Source of the DNA: Acidobacteriota bacterium
GTDB lineage: Bacteria > Acidobacteriota > Thermoanaerobaculia > Multivoradales > J023
Assembly: GCA_029263315.1 (NCBI GenBank)
Contig: JAJCXR010000065.1
Location: forward strand, 62,001 to 126,000
Direction: 5' to 3'
DNA length: 64,000 bases
The first letter of the stretch is position 1. Each line of letters opens with the position of its first letter. Of the stretch, positions 16,431 to 24,415 are shown piece by piece. Under the pieces are notes generated by a model. That model was not told the origin of the DNA, searched no databases, and saw only the letters and a program-made list of their open reading frames with translations. Position numbers and translations under genes: made by a program.

Positions 16431-16448
16431 ACCGAACGGTCGGTAGAA
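16431..16448. promoter_or_regulatory. TetR-like operator, copy 1
   Basis: ACCGAACGGTCGGTAGAA contains the dyad ACCGA...TCGGT typical of TetR-family operators. It overlaps the -10 element of the minus-strand promoter at 16445-16472, the expected position for repression. No TetR gene is in the window. Confidence 0.65.
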
Positions 16449-16472
16449 TACCATTCAGCCGGTCTGTGTCAA
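16445..16472 (-). promoter_or_regulatory. Strong sigma-70 promoter for the ThDP enzyme
   Basis: On the minus strand, TTGACA (16467-16472), a 16-nt spacer and TATTCT (16445-16450) form a near-consensus promoter reading toward the ThDP gene. The implied leader is about 240 nt and contains the second operator. Confidence 0.65.
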
Positions 16473-16640
16473 GGGCATTCTGTCTGCCCATGAGGTGGGC
16501 GCCAGAAACACTCCGCTGCATTTTCGACCACTGCGTCGATATGTGAATGATTCGCAGGGTCTTGCAGCTCATCGGTGCGGAGGAATCGCCCATGATTTGC
16601 ATTTCCGCCCCCGGTGTCTGCCGGGGTAGCAGCTCTTCGA

Positions 16641-16667
16641 TTGAGTGGGTCATCACCATTGTAGAAT
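16641..16667 (+). promoter_or_regulatory. Possible promoter for the RibD-C-like gene
   Basis: TTGAGT, a short 15-nt spacer and TAGAAT lie about 42 bp before the ATG at 16709. The spacer is shorter than ideal. Confidence 0.25.
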
Positions 16668-16708
16668 GCCTCATCTGCCTTACAAAGCAGATTACGCATT
16701 GGAATCAG

Positions 16709-17515
16709 ATGGGGTTCGTGGGAGGTCGTGTGCGTCGAGACGATGAGATTCTAGGCTTGGAAACCGGGGCGGGGGTCGCCGCTGCCGCGGCTCGGATGTT
16801 CGATCTCGCAGGACCCCTGCGAGGTGTTCTACATGGTACCTCACTATGGAACGCCGGGGCTGGAATGTTGACCACCCTGGCGATCAACGAGCATTCGCCG
16901 TCCTGCCATCACGATTTTTTTGCCCTCAACTATCTACGGGCGAGCGCCGACGCCATCATCACGACCGGTAAGATTCTCCGGTGTGAGCCCCAGTTGGTGC
17001 ATTGTTTGGCCGGCCCCGGGCAACAATCGGAGGCCCTGGCGGATTATCGCCGCCGGATCTTGGGCAAGACAACGCCTCCGGTGACCCTGGTACTGACCTC
17101 CGGAGAGGGGTTGGACCTGGAGCATCCGGTGCTGCATTCCTGGACGCGACCTTTGGTCTACACCACCCATGACGGGCATTGGGCCTTGGACAGCCGGGCG
17201 GCCGACTGCGGTGTGGAGGTGATCGCCGACACGGAGCCCAGTCTGCAACGCGCCATCACCCTGCTGAGACGTGAGTTTGGAGCCGCTACGATCGTCATCG
17301 AAGCGGGACCAAGCACCTCGCGACAGCTCTACGAACCTCCGGCGGTAGACCACCTCCTGCTGTCGTTGTTCCAAGGCCCAAAGCTCCCGGCACAGGCCGA
17401 GGGAGGACATTTCTCGACGTTCTCCCGCCTGCGGACACAATTTGCCCAGGCGACGGAGGGAAGTGCGATCTCGACGCCGGACGGTGACTGGTTTTTCCAG
17501 CGTTTCAGCCGTTGA
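16709..17515 (+). CDS. RibD C-terminal / dihydrofolate reductase-like protein
   Basis: A 268-aa protein whose core resembles the RibD C-terminal reductase fold. LTTLAINEHSPS is followed by NYLRASADAIITTGKILRCEP (compare the family pattern HxLRaxaDAilvGxgTvl). Near the end come IVIEAGPSTSRQLYEPPAVDHLLLSLFQGP, the usual ExGPxxxxxLxxxxLVDExxL element. No RibD deaminase domain is present and no other riboflavin gene is nearby, so a reductase for another NAD(P)H-dependent step is likely. The ORF track starts at 16547, but those 54 residues look non-coding; the ATG at 16709 is preferred although its Shine-Dalgarno is weak. It diverges from the ThDP gene and converges, 3 bp apart, with the V4R-like gene. 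Confidence 0.6.
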   Translation: MGFVGGRVRRDDEILGLETGAGVAAAAARMFDLAGPLRGVLHGTSLWNAGAGMLTTLAINEHSPSCHHDFFALNYLRASADAIITTGKILRCEPQLVHCLAGPGQQSEALADYRRRILGKTTPPVTLVLTSGEGLDLEHPVLHSWTRPLVYTTHDGHWALDSRAADCGVEVIADTEPSLQRAITLLRREFGAATIVIEAGPSTSRQLYEPPAVDHLLLSLFQGPKLPAQAEGGHFSTFSRLRTQFAQATEGSAISTPDGDWFFQRFSR

Positions 17516-17518
17516 GAC

Positions 17519-18112
17519 TCACCATCGAAGATGGTAGTCACAGCTCGTGTGGCCATGCTTTTTACATTGTCCGGGAGGCGCTTCGTGCTGTAGATCGACG
17601 AGGGACTCGCAGGAAGCGAAGCGGGTGGCGAGGGCGCTCAGCAGACCGCGTTCGAAATCACAGGGGTAGGGGGTCTGACAGATAACGAAACCGGAACGCA
17701 GACCCGTCGGCCGGAAGCTGTAGGAGCCCGCCTCGCCCCCTCGGTGGGTTGACTTGTAGGCTTCGTCGAGCTCTAGAAGAACGGCATCGACGCTGTGCAA
17801 GCCGGGGCGGTAGTTGGCCTGACGCGGGATTTGTCGGCCGATCTGGGAGACGGTGCTGGGCCCGACCTCCTCGGCCAGGGTAGCGAAGGCGTCGAGCCAT
17901 GCTTGCTGTGGGTACCACAGGTGCTGTTGGGGCTCCGAGATGCCATGCCGGTCCAGAATCTGGAGGGCAAGGCCTTTGAAGGCACCCATGGCGTGAACCA
18001 CTGAGAGCACGACATCCCCCAGAACCTCGACACTGGGCTCGAATGCTTTGAATTCCGTCACTTGACCTCCAAGCACCGTGACTTCTTGCGCTGCGGCTGG
18101 CACCGTTTGCAT
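17519..18112 (-). CDS. V4R/DUF2378-like small-molecule sensor domain protein
   Basis: A single-domain protein of 197 aa. Residues about 25-60 form the helical start (VVHAMGAFKGLALQILDRHGI). The C-terminal part has FVICQTPYPCDFERGLLSALATRF and the closing pattern CKKHGHTSCDYHLRW, a CxxxGxxxCxYxxxW signature. This is characteristic of 4-vinyl-reductase-like (V4R) or related sensor domains that bind small hydrophobic ligands or metal. No DNA-binding or output domain is attached. A GTG at 18061 preceded closely by GGAGG is an alternative start. With the neighbouring reductase and ThDP enzyme it may belong to one uncharacterised pathway; that link is an inference from position. Confidence 0.55.
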   Translation of the reverse strand: MQTVPAAAQEVTVLGGQVTEFKAFEPSVEVLGDVVLSVVHAMGAFKGLALQILDRHGISEPQQHLWYPQQAWLDAFATLAEEVGPSTVSQIGRQIPRQANYRPGLHSVDAVLLELDEAYKSTHRGGEAGSYSFRPTGLRSGFVICQTPYPCDFERGLLSALATRFASCESLVDLQHEAPPGQCKKHGHTSCDYHLRW

Positions 18113-18328
18113 CCCCGAGCTGAGAACCTGATGCTACTTTATCGGTGGGAAAGAAATCGAGCCCAGAGCCTTTTACACGAGTCTTACGGTTCCGCCCCGT
18201 CTAGAGTTGACGCCGCGGTTGACATCGGAGAGACTGCACAACCTGAAGGCGAGCCGCGCTGAGTCCGGCGAGCTGCCCCCAACACCGACGGCAACCCGCC
18301 GAGAATTTAGTCGATAGGAGACGTTCCC

Positions 18329-19273
18329 ATGCACAAGCTATGGAAGATTGTTCCCGCTCTGACCCTTGCGGTAGTGGTCTCGATGACCGCTTTCGCTACG
18401 GCCGCCACGGCCGATGACGCCGAGGCCCGTAAATCACGCATCCTCGCCAACCTGCAGCTCGAGTTCCCGCAGCTGGCCGAGGCCAATATCGCCATGGGTG
18501 ACCTCACCTCCAGCTCGATCGAAGGTCTCGACGCTGGCAGCTTCACGGTCAACGGACGCCAAAATCAGAAGTTCCTGGTCACCAAGGACGACAAGGCCCT
18601 GTATCTGATCGCCGGTGAGCCCCTCGATGTCAGCCGTTCCGAGGAAGAGATCAATGCCGCCATCGCCAAGCGCAAGGAAGCCGAGGCCGCCGAGGCCGCG
18701 ACGCGCCAGGCGGAATTGAATGCGGCGACCGAAGGTGTGCCGGTGCGCGGCAACCCCAACGGCAAAATCACCATCATCGAGTTCTCTGACTTCCAGTGCC
18801 CCTACTGCAGCCGTGGTGCCAACACCGTCGAAGAGATCTTGGAGAAATACCCCAACGACGTGAAGTTCGTCTTCAAGCACTTCCCCCTCGGTTTTCATCC
18901 CTGGGCCAAACCCGCCGCCATCGCCGCTAACTGCGCTGCCAATCAGAAAGACGAAGCTTTTTGGACCCTGCACGACAAGTTCTTCGAAGCGCAGAAGGAG
19001 CTGAATCCTGGCAACGTGATGGCCAAGAGCAAAGAATTTTTGGCCGGCTCCGGCGTCGACATGGAAGCCTGGTCGAAATGTGCTGAGGATCAGACCTCTG
19101 ACGAGTACAAGGCCGCCGCCGCTGCCGTCGACGCCGACATGGCGTTCGGTCAGAAGATGGGCGTTTCCGGCACGCCGGGTTTCTTCGTCAATGGCCGTTT
19201 CCTCAACGGTGCGCAGCCGATGACCGCTTTCGAGCCGATCATCCAAGAGATCTTGGGATCCGCCAGCGAGTAA
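18329..19273 (+). CDS. Periplasmic DsbA-family thioredoxin-like protein
   Basis: An exported oxidoreductase of 314 aa. It has a signal peptide (about residues 1-28, ending TAATADD), an N-terminal extension rich in Glu/Ala that resembles the pre-domain of DsbC/G-like proteins (to about residue 135), and a thioredoxin_4/DsbA-like domain at about 140-310. The active site is FSDFQCPYCSRG (CPYC), and the cis-Pro loop is VSGTPGFFVNG. It probably forms or shuffles disulfide bonds in envelope proteins. The Shine-Dalgarno is AGGAGA. No DsbB-type partner is adjacent. The hairpin at 19406-19432 lies downstream. Confidence 0.88.
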   Translation: MHKLWKIVPALTLAVVVSMTAFATAATADDAEARKSRILANLQLEFPQLAEANIAMGDLTSSSIEGLDAGSFTVNGRQNQKFLVTKDDKALYLIAGEPLDVSRSEEEINAAIAKRKEAEAAEAATRQAELNAATEGVPVRGNPNGKITIIEFSDFQCPYCSRGANTVEEILEKYPNDVKFVFKHFPLGFHPWAKPAAIAANCAANQKDEAFWTLHDKFFEAQKELNPGNVMAKSKEFLAGSGVDMEAWSKCAEDQTSDEYKAAAAAVDADMAFGQKMGVSGTPGFFVNGRFLNGAQPMTAFEPIIQEILGSASE

Positions 19274-19405
19274 CAAATGCTACTCGGAGCAGCGATGCTC
19301 TGAGATGGGGCTGGTCTGAGGGTACTGTTTGCTGGACGTGCGGCGTCCCGAAACGGTCTCAGCTCAAGACATAGCACCTCGCGGGCTCACAAAGAGCACG
19401 CTTCT

Positions 19406-19432
19406 ACGGCCACCGGCGCAACCGGTGGCCGT
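19406..19432. terminator. Strong stem-loop, probable terminator
   Basis: ACGGCCACCGG, a CGCAA loop and CCGGTGGCCGT form a perfect 11-bp stem. Only a short T-rich tail (TTCTG) follows. It lies between the DsbA-like gene and the efflux operon. Confidence 0.6.
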
Positions 19433-19563
19433 TCTGCGTTGGGCCAAGGCCATCCCATCACCACTTGTCAGCAATTCGTAACATTCCTCCCGGTGGGCCG
19501 TAATGCCTAACAGACAACGAGCCGAGATTCGACGGTTCAAGAGGACCACCAGGAGAACCTGTC

Positions 19564-20754
19564 ATGCGTGACTTGATCGATTTGCAACAGGATGCCGACA
19601 CCACGGAAAGCGATATAACGACCCCGAGTCGGCGCCGTGGATTTCCGACCATAGCTCTGACCATCGCCGTCATTTTGGCGGCCGGCCTGGGCATTTACTT
19701 CTTGACCGTTCCCGGGCCGGCCCAAGGCGAACCGAGCACCGACGGGGCCGTAGCCGAAGAGGCGACGGAGGAGGAAGAGGCCAAGGATCCCATCCCCGTG
19801 GAGGTGACGGCGGCGAAGGGTGGCAGTATTTCTTCGTTCATTTCGGCCACCGCCAATCTCGTGCCGGAGAACCAGGTGCAGATTTTGGCCGAGTGGGAGG
19901 GCCGCGTCGCGACCCTGAAGGTGGAGGAAGGGGATGCCATCGGCCAAGGAGCGGTGCTGGCGGAGCTAGCCCGACGGGATGGCGAGATTGCCCTCAGCAA
20001 GACCCAAGTGAAGGTCGAGAACAGCCGCCTGACCTTCGAGCGTTCCCAGCGCCTACTGCAGCAGGAGCTCATCAGCCAGGAAGAATTCGATCGCAGCAAG
20101 TTGGATCGGGACCTGGCCCAGCAAGAGTTGGAGGAGGCTGAGTGGCGTCTGGAGAAGACCTATATCCGGTCGCCCTTCAGCGGCCGCATTACCGAGCGCA
20201 TGGTGCAGCTGGGGCAGCACGTGCGTCCGGGGGACCAACTTTTTTCGGTGGCGGATTTTGATCCTCTGGTGGCCCGCATCTACTTGCCGGAGGCGGATGT
20301 GCTCGACCTGGAGGTCGGCCGGGCGGTGGAGATCAGCCTGCGGGCTTCCGGCGACGTCACCTTTCGGGGAAGAATTCGTCAGATCAGCCCGGTGGTCGAT
20401 ACCGCCACGGGAACGGTCAAGCTGACCATCGAGGCGCGGCAAGTGCCCGGGGAAGTGCGACCCGGCGCTTTTGTGCGGGTCGATATCGTCCGCCAGACGG
20501 TCGACGATGCGGTCTTGGTTCCCCGTGAGGCGGTGGTGAGGGAGCTCCAGCGGGCCTTTGTCTTTGTCGCCAAGGACGGCCTAGCCGAGAAACGAGCCGT
20601 CGAGCTGGGCATGGAAGAGAAGGGCTGGTTACAGACGGTGAGCGGTGTCGAAGTGGGCGACGAGATCATCGTTGCCGGCCAGGGTGGTCTCAAGGATGGC
20701 GCCCCGGTGAAGTTGTTGGACACCGAGCCTTCCGTCGAGCTGGCCTCCAAATAG
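19564..20754 (+). CDS. RND efflux periplasmic adaptor (membrane fusion protein)
   Basis: The HlyD/AcrA-type adaptor that bridges the inner-membrane pump to an outer-membrane channel (396 aa). It has a cytoplasmic N-terminal stretch of about 34 residues, one membrane anchor (about TIALTIAVILAAGLGIYFLTV), and an acidic linker. The biotinyl-lipoyl-like half is ILAEWEGRVATLKVEEGDAIGQGAVLAEL, followed by an alpha hairpin (about FERSQRLLQQELISQEEFDRSK) and beta-barrel and membrane-proximal domains. AGGAG with 8-nt spacing supports the ATG at 19564. The permease starts 15 bp after its stop, so they form an operon. No TolC-type gene is in the window. Confidence 0.93.
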   Translation: MRDLIDLQQDADTTESDITTPSRRRGFPTIALTIAVILAAGLGIYFLTVPGPAQGEPSTDGAVAEEATEEEEAKDPIPVEVTAAKGGSISSFISATANLVPENQVQILAEWEGRVATLKVEEGDAIGQGAVLAELARRDGEIALSKTQVKVENSRLTFERSQRLLQQELISQEEFDRSKLDRDLAQQELEEAEWRLEKTYIRSPFSGRITERMVQLGQHVRPGDQLFSVADFDPLVARIYLPEADVLDLEVGRAVEISLRASGDVTFRGRIRQISPVVDTATGTVKLTIEARQVPGEVRPGAFVRVDIVRQTVDDAVLVPREAVVRELQRAFVFVAKDGLAEKRAVELGMEEKGWLQTVSGVEVGDEIIVAGQGGLKDGAPVKLLDTEPSVELASK

Positions 20755-20769
20755 GCGGCGGAGAAACCC

Positions 20770-23700
20770 ATGGGCATCATCGAGTTTTCTCTCAAGCGTC
20801 GGGTCACCGTCGCCATGGCGGCGATTGCCATTTCGCTGTTCGGCATCGTGGCCTTTGGCCGGCTGCCGATCAATCTCCTACCGGATATTTCTTATCCCAG
20901 TCTGACCATCGAGAGCCGCTATCCCGGTGCCGCACCGGTGGAGGTGGAGGCCCTCTTGACCCGCCCCGTGGAAGAGGCGGTGGGGGTCGTGGCGGGGGTG
21001 CAACGCATCCATTCCGTGTCGCGTCCGGGGCTGTCGCAAGTGACCTTGGAGCTGGATTGGGGGCGCAACATGGACTTCGCCGCCCTCGACGTGCGACAGA
21101 AGCTGGATCTCCTGGTCTTGCCGCGGGAAGCGACCAAACCGGTGTTGCTTCGGTTTGATCCGTCGAACGATCCGATCCTGCGTCTCTACTTGACCGGTAG
21201 CGACGATCTCTACCAGTTGCGCTACCTCGGTGAAGAGGTGCTGAAAAAGGATCTCGAGTCGGTGGAAGGCTTGGCCGCCGTCAAGATCAATGGTGGCTAC
21301 GAAGAAGAGATCCAAGTCCAGGTGGACGAGGGCAAGCTGTCGCTATTGGGCCTCGACATCGCGGAGATCCGAGATCGCCTGGCGCGGGAGAACATCAACC
21401 AGGCAGGGGGCTCGCTGTACGAGAAGGAAGCTCGCTACCTGGTGCGCTCGCGCAACGAGCTCGAGAGTGTCGATGACATCTTGCAGACGGTGGTCTTTTC
21501 GGATGGGACTCGCATTGTCACCCTGGGGGATGTGGCGACGGTGACCCGTGGTCATCGTCAGCGGGAGGTCATCACCCGCTTTGGAGCCCCGTCGGACGAC
21601 AGCGCGAAGGGTGAAGAATCCGTCGAGCTGGCCCTCTACAAGGAGGGAGATGCCAACACGGTGACGGTGGCCAAGGCGGTGAATCAGCGTTTGGAAACCA
21701 TCCGCGGCGAGCTGCCGGAAGGTATCGCCATCAGTGTGGGGGTGGATCAGTCGAGCTTCATTCAGGCGTCGATCCACGAAGTCTTGATGAATGCGGGTCT
21801 CGGTGGCCTCATCGCCATCATCATCCTGCTCCTCTTTCTCAAGGACCCGCGCAGCACGTTGATCATCGGTGTGTCGATTCCGCTCTCTATCGTCGCCACG
21901 TTCTTTCTGATGTATCGCACTGGCACCAGCCTGAACATCATGTCCTTGGGGGGGCTGGCCCTCGGGGTGGGGATGCTGGTGGACAATGCCATCGTCGTTC
22001 TGGAGTCGATCTACAAGAAACGGGAGCAGGGCTTGGCGGCCCTCGAGGCGGCCCGCCAGGGGGCAGGTGAAGTGGGGCAAGCGGTGGTCGCGTCGACGCT
22101 GACCACCGTGGCGGTATTCTTACCGGTGGTTTTTCTCGACGGAGTGGCGGCTCAACTTTTCCGTGACCAAGCCTTGACCGTTTCTTTCTCGCTCATCGCA
22201 TCCTTGGCCGTTTCCCTGACCCTGATCCCCATGTTGGCGGCGGTGATTGGTGGTCTCGAGGATCGGCCGCCCAGCATGCTGACGCCATCTCCGGAGACCG
22301 GGCGTTGGCGTCGTCTCGTGCACACCTGTCTGGTCGTCGGGCCGGCTTGGCTGTTGGGGCGGCTGCTCTGGCTGACGGCTCAGCTCGGACGGCTCCTGAA
22401 ACTTCTGGTCAGCCCCATCGGCTGGCTCTTCGATCGCACCCTGGGCGCCATCACCGGCTCCTATCCTCGGGTGCTGCGGGCGGCCTTAGGGGCGCGGCCT
22501 GTGGTCGTGCTGTTGGCCGTCGGGGCCTTTGTGGGTGCCGCCTGGATGGTGCCGACCCTGGGTCTGGACTTGATCCCCACCATTTCGCAAGGGGAGTTCA
22601 GCTTCCGGATCGAGCTGCCGGAAGGCACGCCCTTGGACTCGACCGACCGCTTCATCGACGACGTGCAGCGGGTTCTGGTGGGCGATTCCCGGGTCAGCTC
22701 GTTTTCGTCGATCAGCGGCGGGGCCGGGTTGTCGTTGTCCAATACGGGTACCGAGGGGGAGAACGTCGGGCGGATCCAGGTGCGTTTGGCGGAGGGCTCC
22801 AGCAAGCAGGACGAGCAGGCGGTGGCGGCAATTCTACGCCAGCGCCTGGAGTCCAGTGACAAGGTGCGTTTCAAGTTCGAGCGGCCGTCGGTGTTCACCT
22901 TCAGGACACCGGTGGAGGTCGAGGTCTACGGCGACAATCTGCAGCAACTTCACGCGGCTTCCGAAGAATTGCAGCGGGCCATGGCGGAGGTGCCGGGGGT
23001 GGTGGACTTGAAGTCCACCGCCGAGTTGGGGAATCCTGAGCTACAGGTGACCTTCAATCGCCAGCAGTTGGTGCAGCTCGATCTCGACCTGGCACAGGTG
23101 GCGGAGACGGTACGCCACAAGATCCAAGGCAATGTGGCGACCCGCTTCACGCAGGGGGATCGGGAAATCGACATCCTGGTGCATTCGGTGGACATGGGGG
23201 CGGCGTCGATCCTGCAAGTGGGGGATCTGATCGTCGGGCAACGGCAAGTCGGCGGCACGCGGACCATCCGGGAGCGCACCGAGACCGGCTTCATGGTCGA
23301 TCGTGAGGTGCCGAGCGGTGTGGCCCATCAAGTACCGATTCGCCTCAAGACGGTGGCTGACATTCAGCTGACCGAAGGCCCCAGCGAGATTCGGCGCATC
23401 GGTCAGAAGCGGGCCGCTCTGGTGGGGGGTAATCTGCAAGGCCGGGATATGGGAGCGGTGGCGACGGATCTCCAGCAAGTGATCCGCCAGGCGTCGTTGC
23501 CCCTTGGGGTGACCGCTAGCCTCGGTGGTCAACAGGAGGAGATGAACCGCTCCTTGCGTTCCCTTCTGCTGGCCATGGGTTTGGCGGTATTCCTCGTCTA
23601 TTTGGTCATGGCCTCTCAGTTCGAGAGCTTCTTGCACCCCTTTGTCATCATCTTCACCTTGCCCTTGGGGGCCATCGGCGTGGTCGCGGCCCTGGCTTTG

Positions 23701-24138
23701 ACCGGCAATACCGTCAACGTCGTCGCCCTCATCGGCATCGTCATGTTGGCGGGCATTGTGGTCAACAACGCCATCGTGCTGATCGATGCGGTCAACCGTC
23801 TGCGACGCGAGGAAGGGTTGTCCAAGGAAGCAGCCCTGTTGGAGGCGGGCAAGCAACGGCTGCGACCCATTCTGATGACCTCGGCGACCACCATCTTTGG
23901 CCTCTTGCCGATGGCCTTGGGGCTCGGCGAGGGTGCGGAGCTCCGAGCGCCGCTGGCGATCACGGTGATCGGTGGTCTGACGGTGGCGACCCTGTTGACC
24001 TTGGTGGTCATCCCAGTGGTCTACTCGTTGCTGGATCGCAAGGAACTGGCCGCCGACCAAGGTTCGGTCGATATCGATCGCGATACCGTGGCCGTCGCTT
24101 CGGAGGCGGAGCTGACTGCGACGACGGCAGAAGCGTAG
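20770..24138 (+). CDS. RND efflux permease, HAE1-type
   Basis: An inner-membrane proton-driven exporter (1122 aa). It begins with the usual MGIIEFSLKRRVTVAMAAIAISLFG transmembrane helix 1 and has the large porter loops. The TM4 element LALGVGMLVDNAIVVLESI carries the proton-relay Asp, and the second half repeats the pattern (MLAGIVVNNAIVLIDAVNRLR). A segment of about 80 residues between the halves (about residues 500-575, rich in hydrophobic and Arg residues, RRLVHTCLVVGPAWLLGRLL) is longer than in AcrB, explaining the length above about 1040 aa. Substrates are unknown. It is convergent with the 72-aa gene at 24154, only 15 bp apart. Confidence 0.93.
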   Translation: MGIIEFSLKRRVTVAMAAIAISLFGIVAFGRLPINLLPDISYPSLTIESRYPGAAPVEVEALLTRPVEEAVGVVAGVQRIHSVSRPGLSQVTLELDWGRNMDFAALDVRQKLDLLVLPREATKPVLLRFDPSNDPILRLYLTGSDDLYQLRYLGEEVLKKDLESVEGLAAVKINGGYEEEIQVQVDEGKLSLLGLDIAEIRDRLARENINQAGGSLYEKEARYLVRSRNELESVDDILQTVVFSDGTRIVTLGDVATVTRGHRQREVITRFGAPSDDSAKGEESVELALYKEGDANTVTVAKAVNQRLETIRGELPEGIAISVGVDQSSFIQASIHEVLMNAGLGGLIAIIILLLFLKDPRSTLIIGVSIPLSIVATFFLMYRTGTSLNIMSLGGLALGVGMLVDNAIVVLESIYKKREQGLAALEAARQGAGEVGQAVVASTLTTVAVFLPVVFLDGVAAQLFRDQALTVSFSLIASLAVSLTLIPMLAAVIGGLEDRPPSMLTPSPETGRWRRLVHTCLVVGPAWLLGRLLWLTAQLGRLLKLLVSPIGWLFDRTLGAITGSYPRVLRAALGARPVVVLLAVGAFVGAAWMVPTLGLDLIPTISQGEFSFRIELPEGTPLDSTDRFIDDVQRVLVGDSRVSSFSSISGGAGLSLSNTGTEGENVGRIQVRLAEGSSKQDEQAVAAILRQRLESSDKVRFKFERPSVFTFRTPVEVEVYGDNLQQLHAASEELQRAMAEVPGVVDLKSTAELGNPELQVTFNRQQLVQLDLDLAQVAETVRHKIQGNVATRFTQGDREIDILVHSVDMGAASILQVGDLIVGQRQVGGTRTIRERTETGFMVDREVPSGVAHQVPIRLKTVADIQLTEGPSEIRRIGQKRAALVGGNLQGRDMGAVATDLQQVIRQASLPLGVTASLGGQQEEMNRSLRSLLLAMGLAVFLVYLVMASQFESFLHPFVIIFTLPLGAIGVVAALALTGNTVNVVALIGIVMLAGIVVNNAIVLIDAVNRLRREEGLSKEAALLEAGKQRLRPILMTSATTIFGLLPMALGLGEGAELRAPLAITVIGGLTVATLLTLVVIPVVYSLLDRKELAADQGSVDIDRDTVAVASEAELTATTAEA

Positions 24139-24153
24139 GCGCTTACTTAGACC

Positions 24154-24372
24154 CTAGCGCTCGACACCCATCTCTTCTGCGTAATCCACTTCGGGCTCGA
24201 GAAAGATGATCGAGGCCCGTTGGATGGGAAGGAGGACGCGATGGGTATTTTGTCCGAGCTCACATTTCAGCTCGTAGTAACCGTGCGAGCTGACGGCGAT
24301 CAAGGTGCCCTTGGTTTGGCCCTTGCCCCCGAGGAGGTCGCTGGTGACTTGCACTTTGGCGGGTAGATCCAT
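24154..24372 (-). CDS. Small conserved-type protein of unknown function (72 aa)
   Basis: From ATG 24372 the frame encodes MDLPAKVQVTSDLLGGKG and onward, ending EEMGVER. It looks like a small beta-rich domain (KGTLIAVSSHGYYELKCEL, then HRVLLPIQRASIIFLEP) reminiscent of small nucleic-acid or ligand-binding barrels, but no family is recognised. GGAGA lies about 7 nt upstream. The ORF-track version starting at 24507 overlaps the NtrC gene and is not used. The gene follows the NtrC-type regulator by 43 bp, so it is probably co-transcribed. Confidence 0.6.
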   Translation of the reverse strand: MDLPAKVQVTSDLLGGKGQTKGTLIAVSSHGYYELKCELGQNTHRVLLPIQRASIIFLEPEVDYAEEMGVER

Positions 24373-24415
24373 GCTGTTCTCCAATGGCTGGCGGCCCCAT
24401 GACCGTCGTCGTCGA

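Noticed and set aside
23041-24060. A 339-aa minus-strand ORF over the RND permease
   Set aside because: A low-information, His/Gln-rich antisense frame of a clear permease gene.
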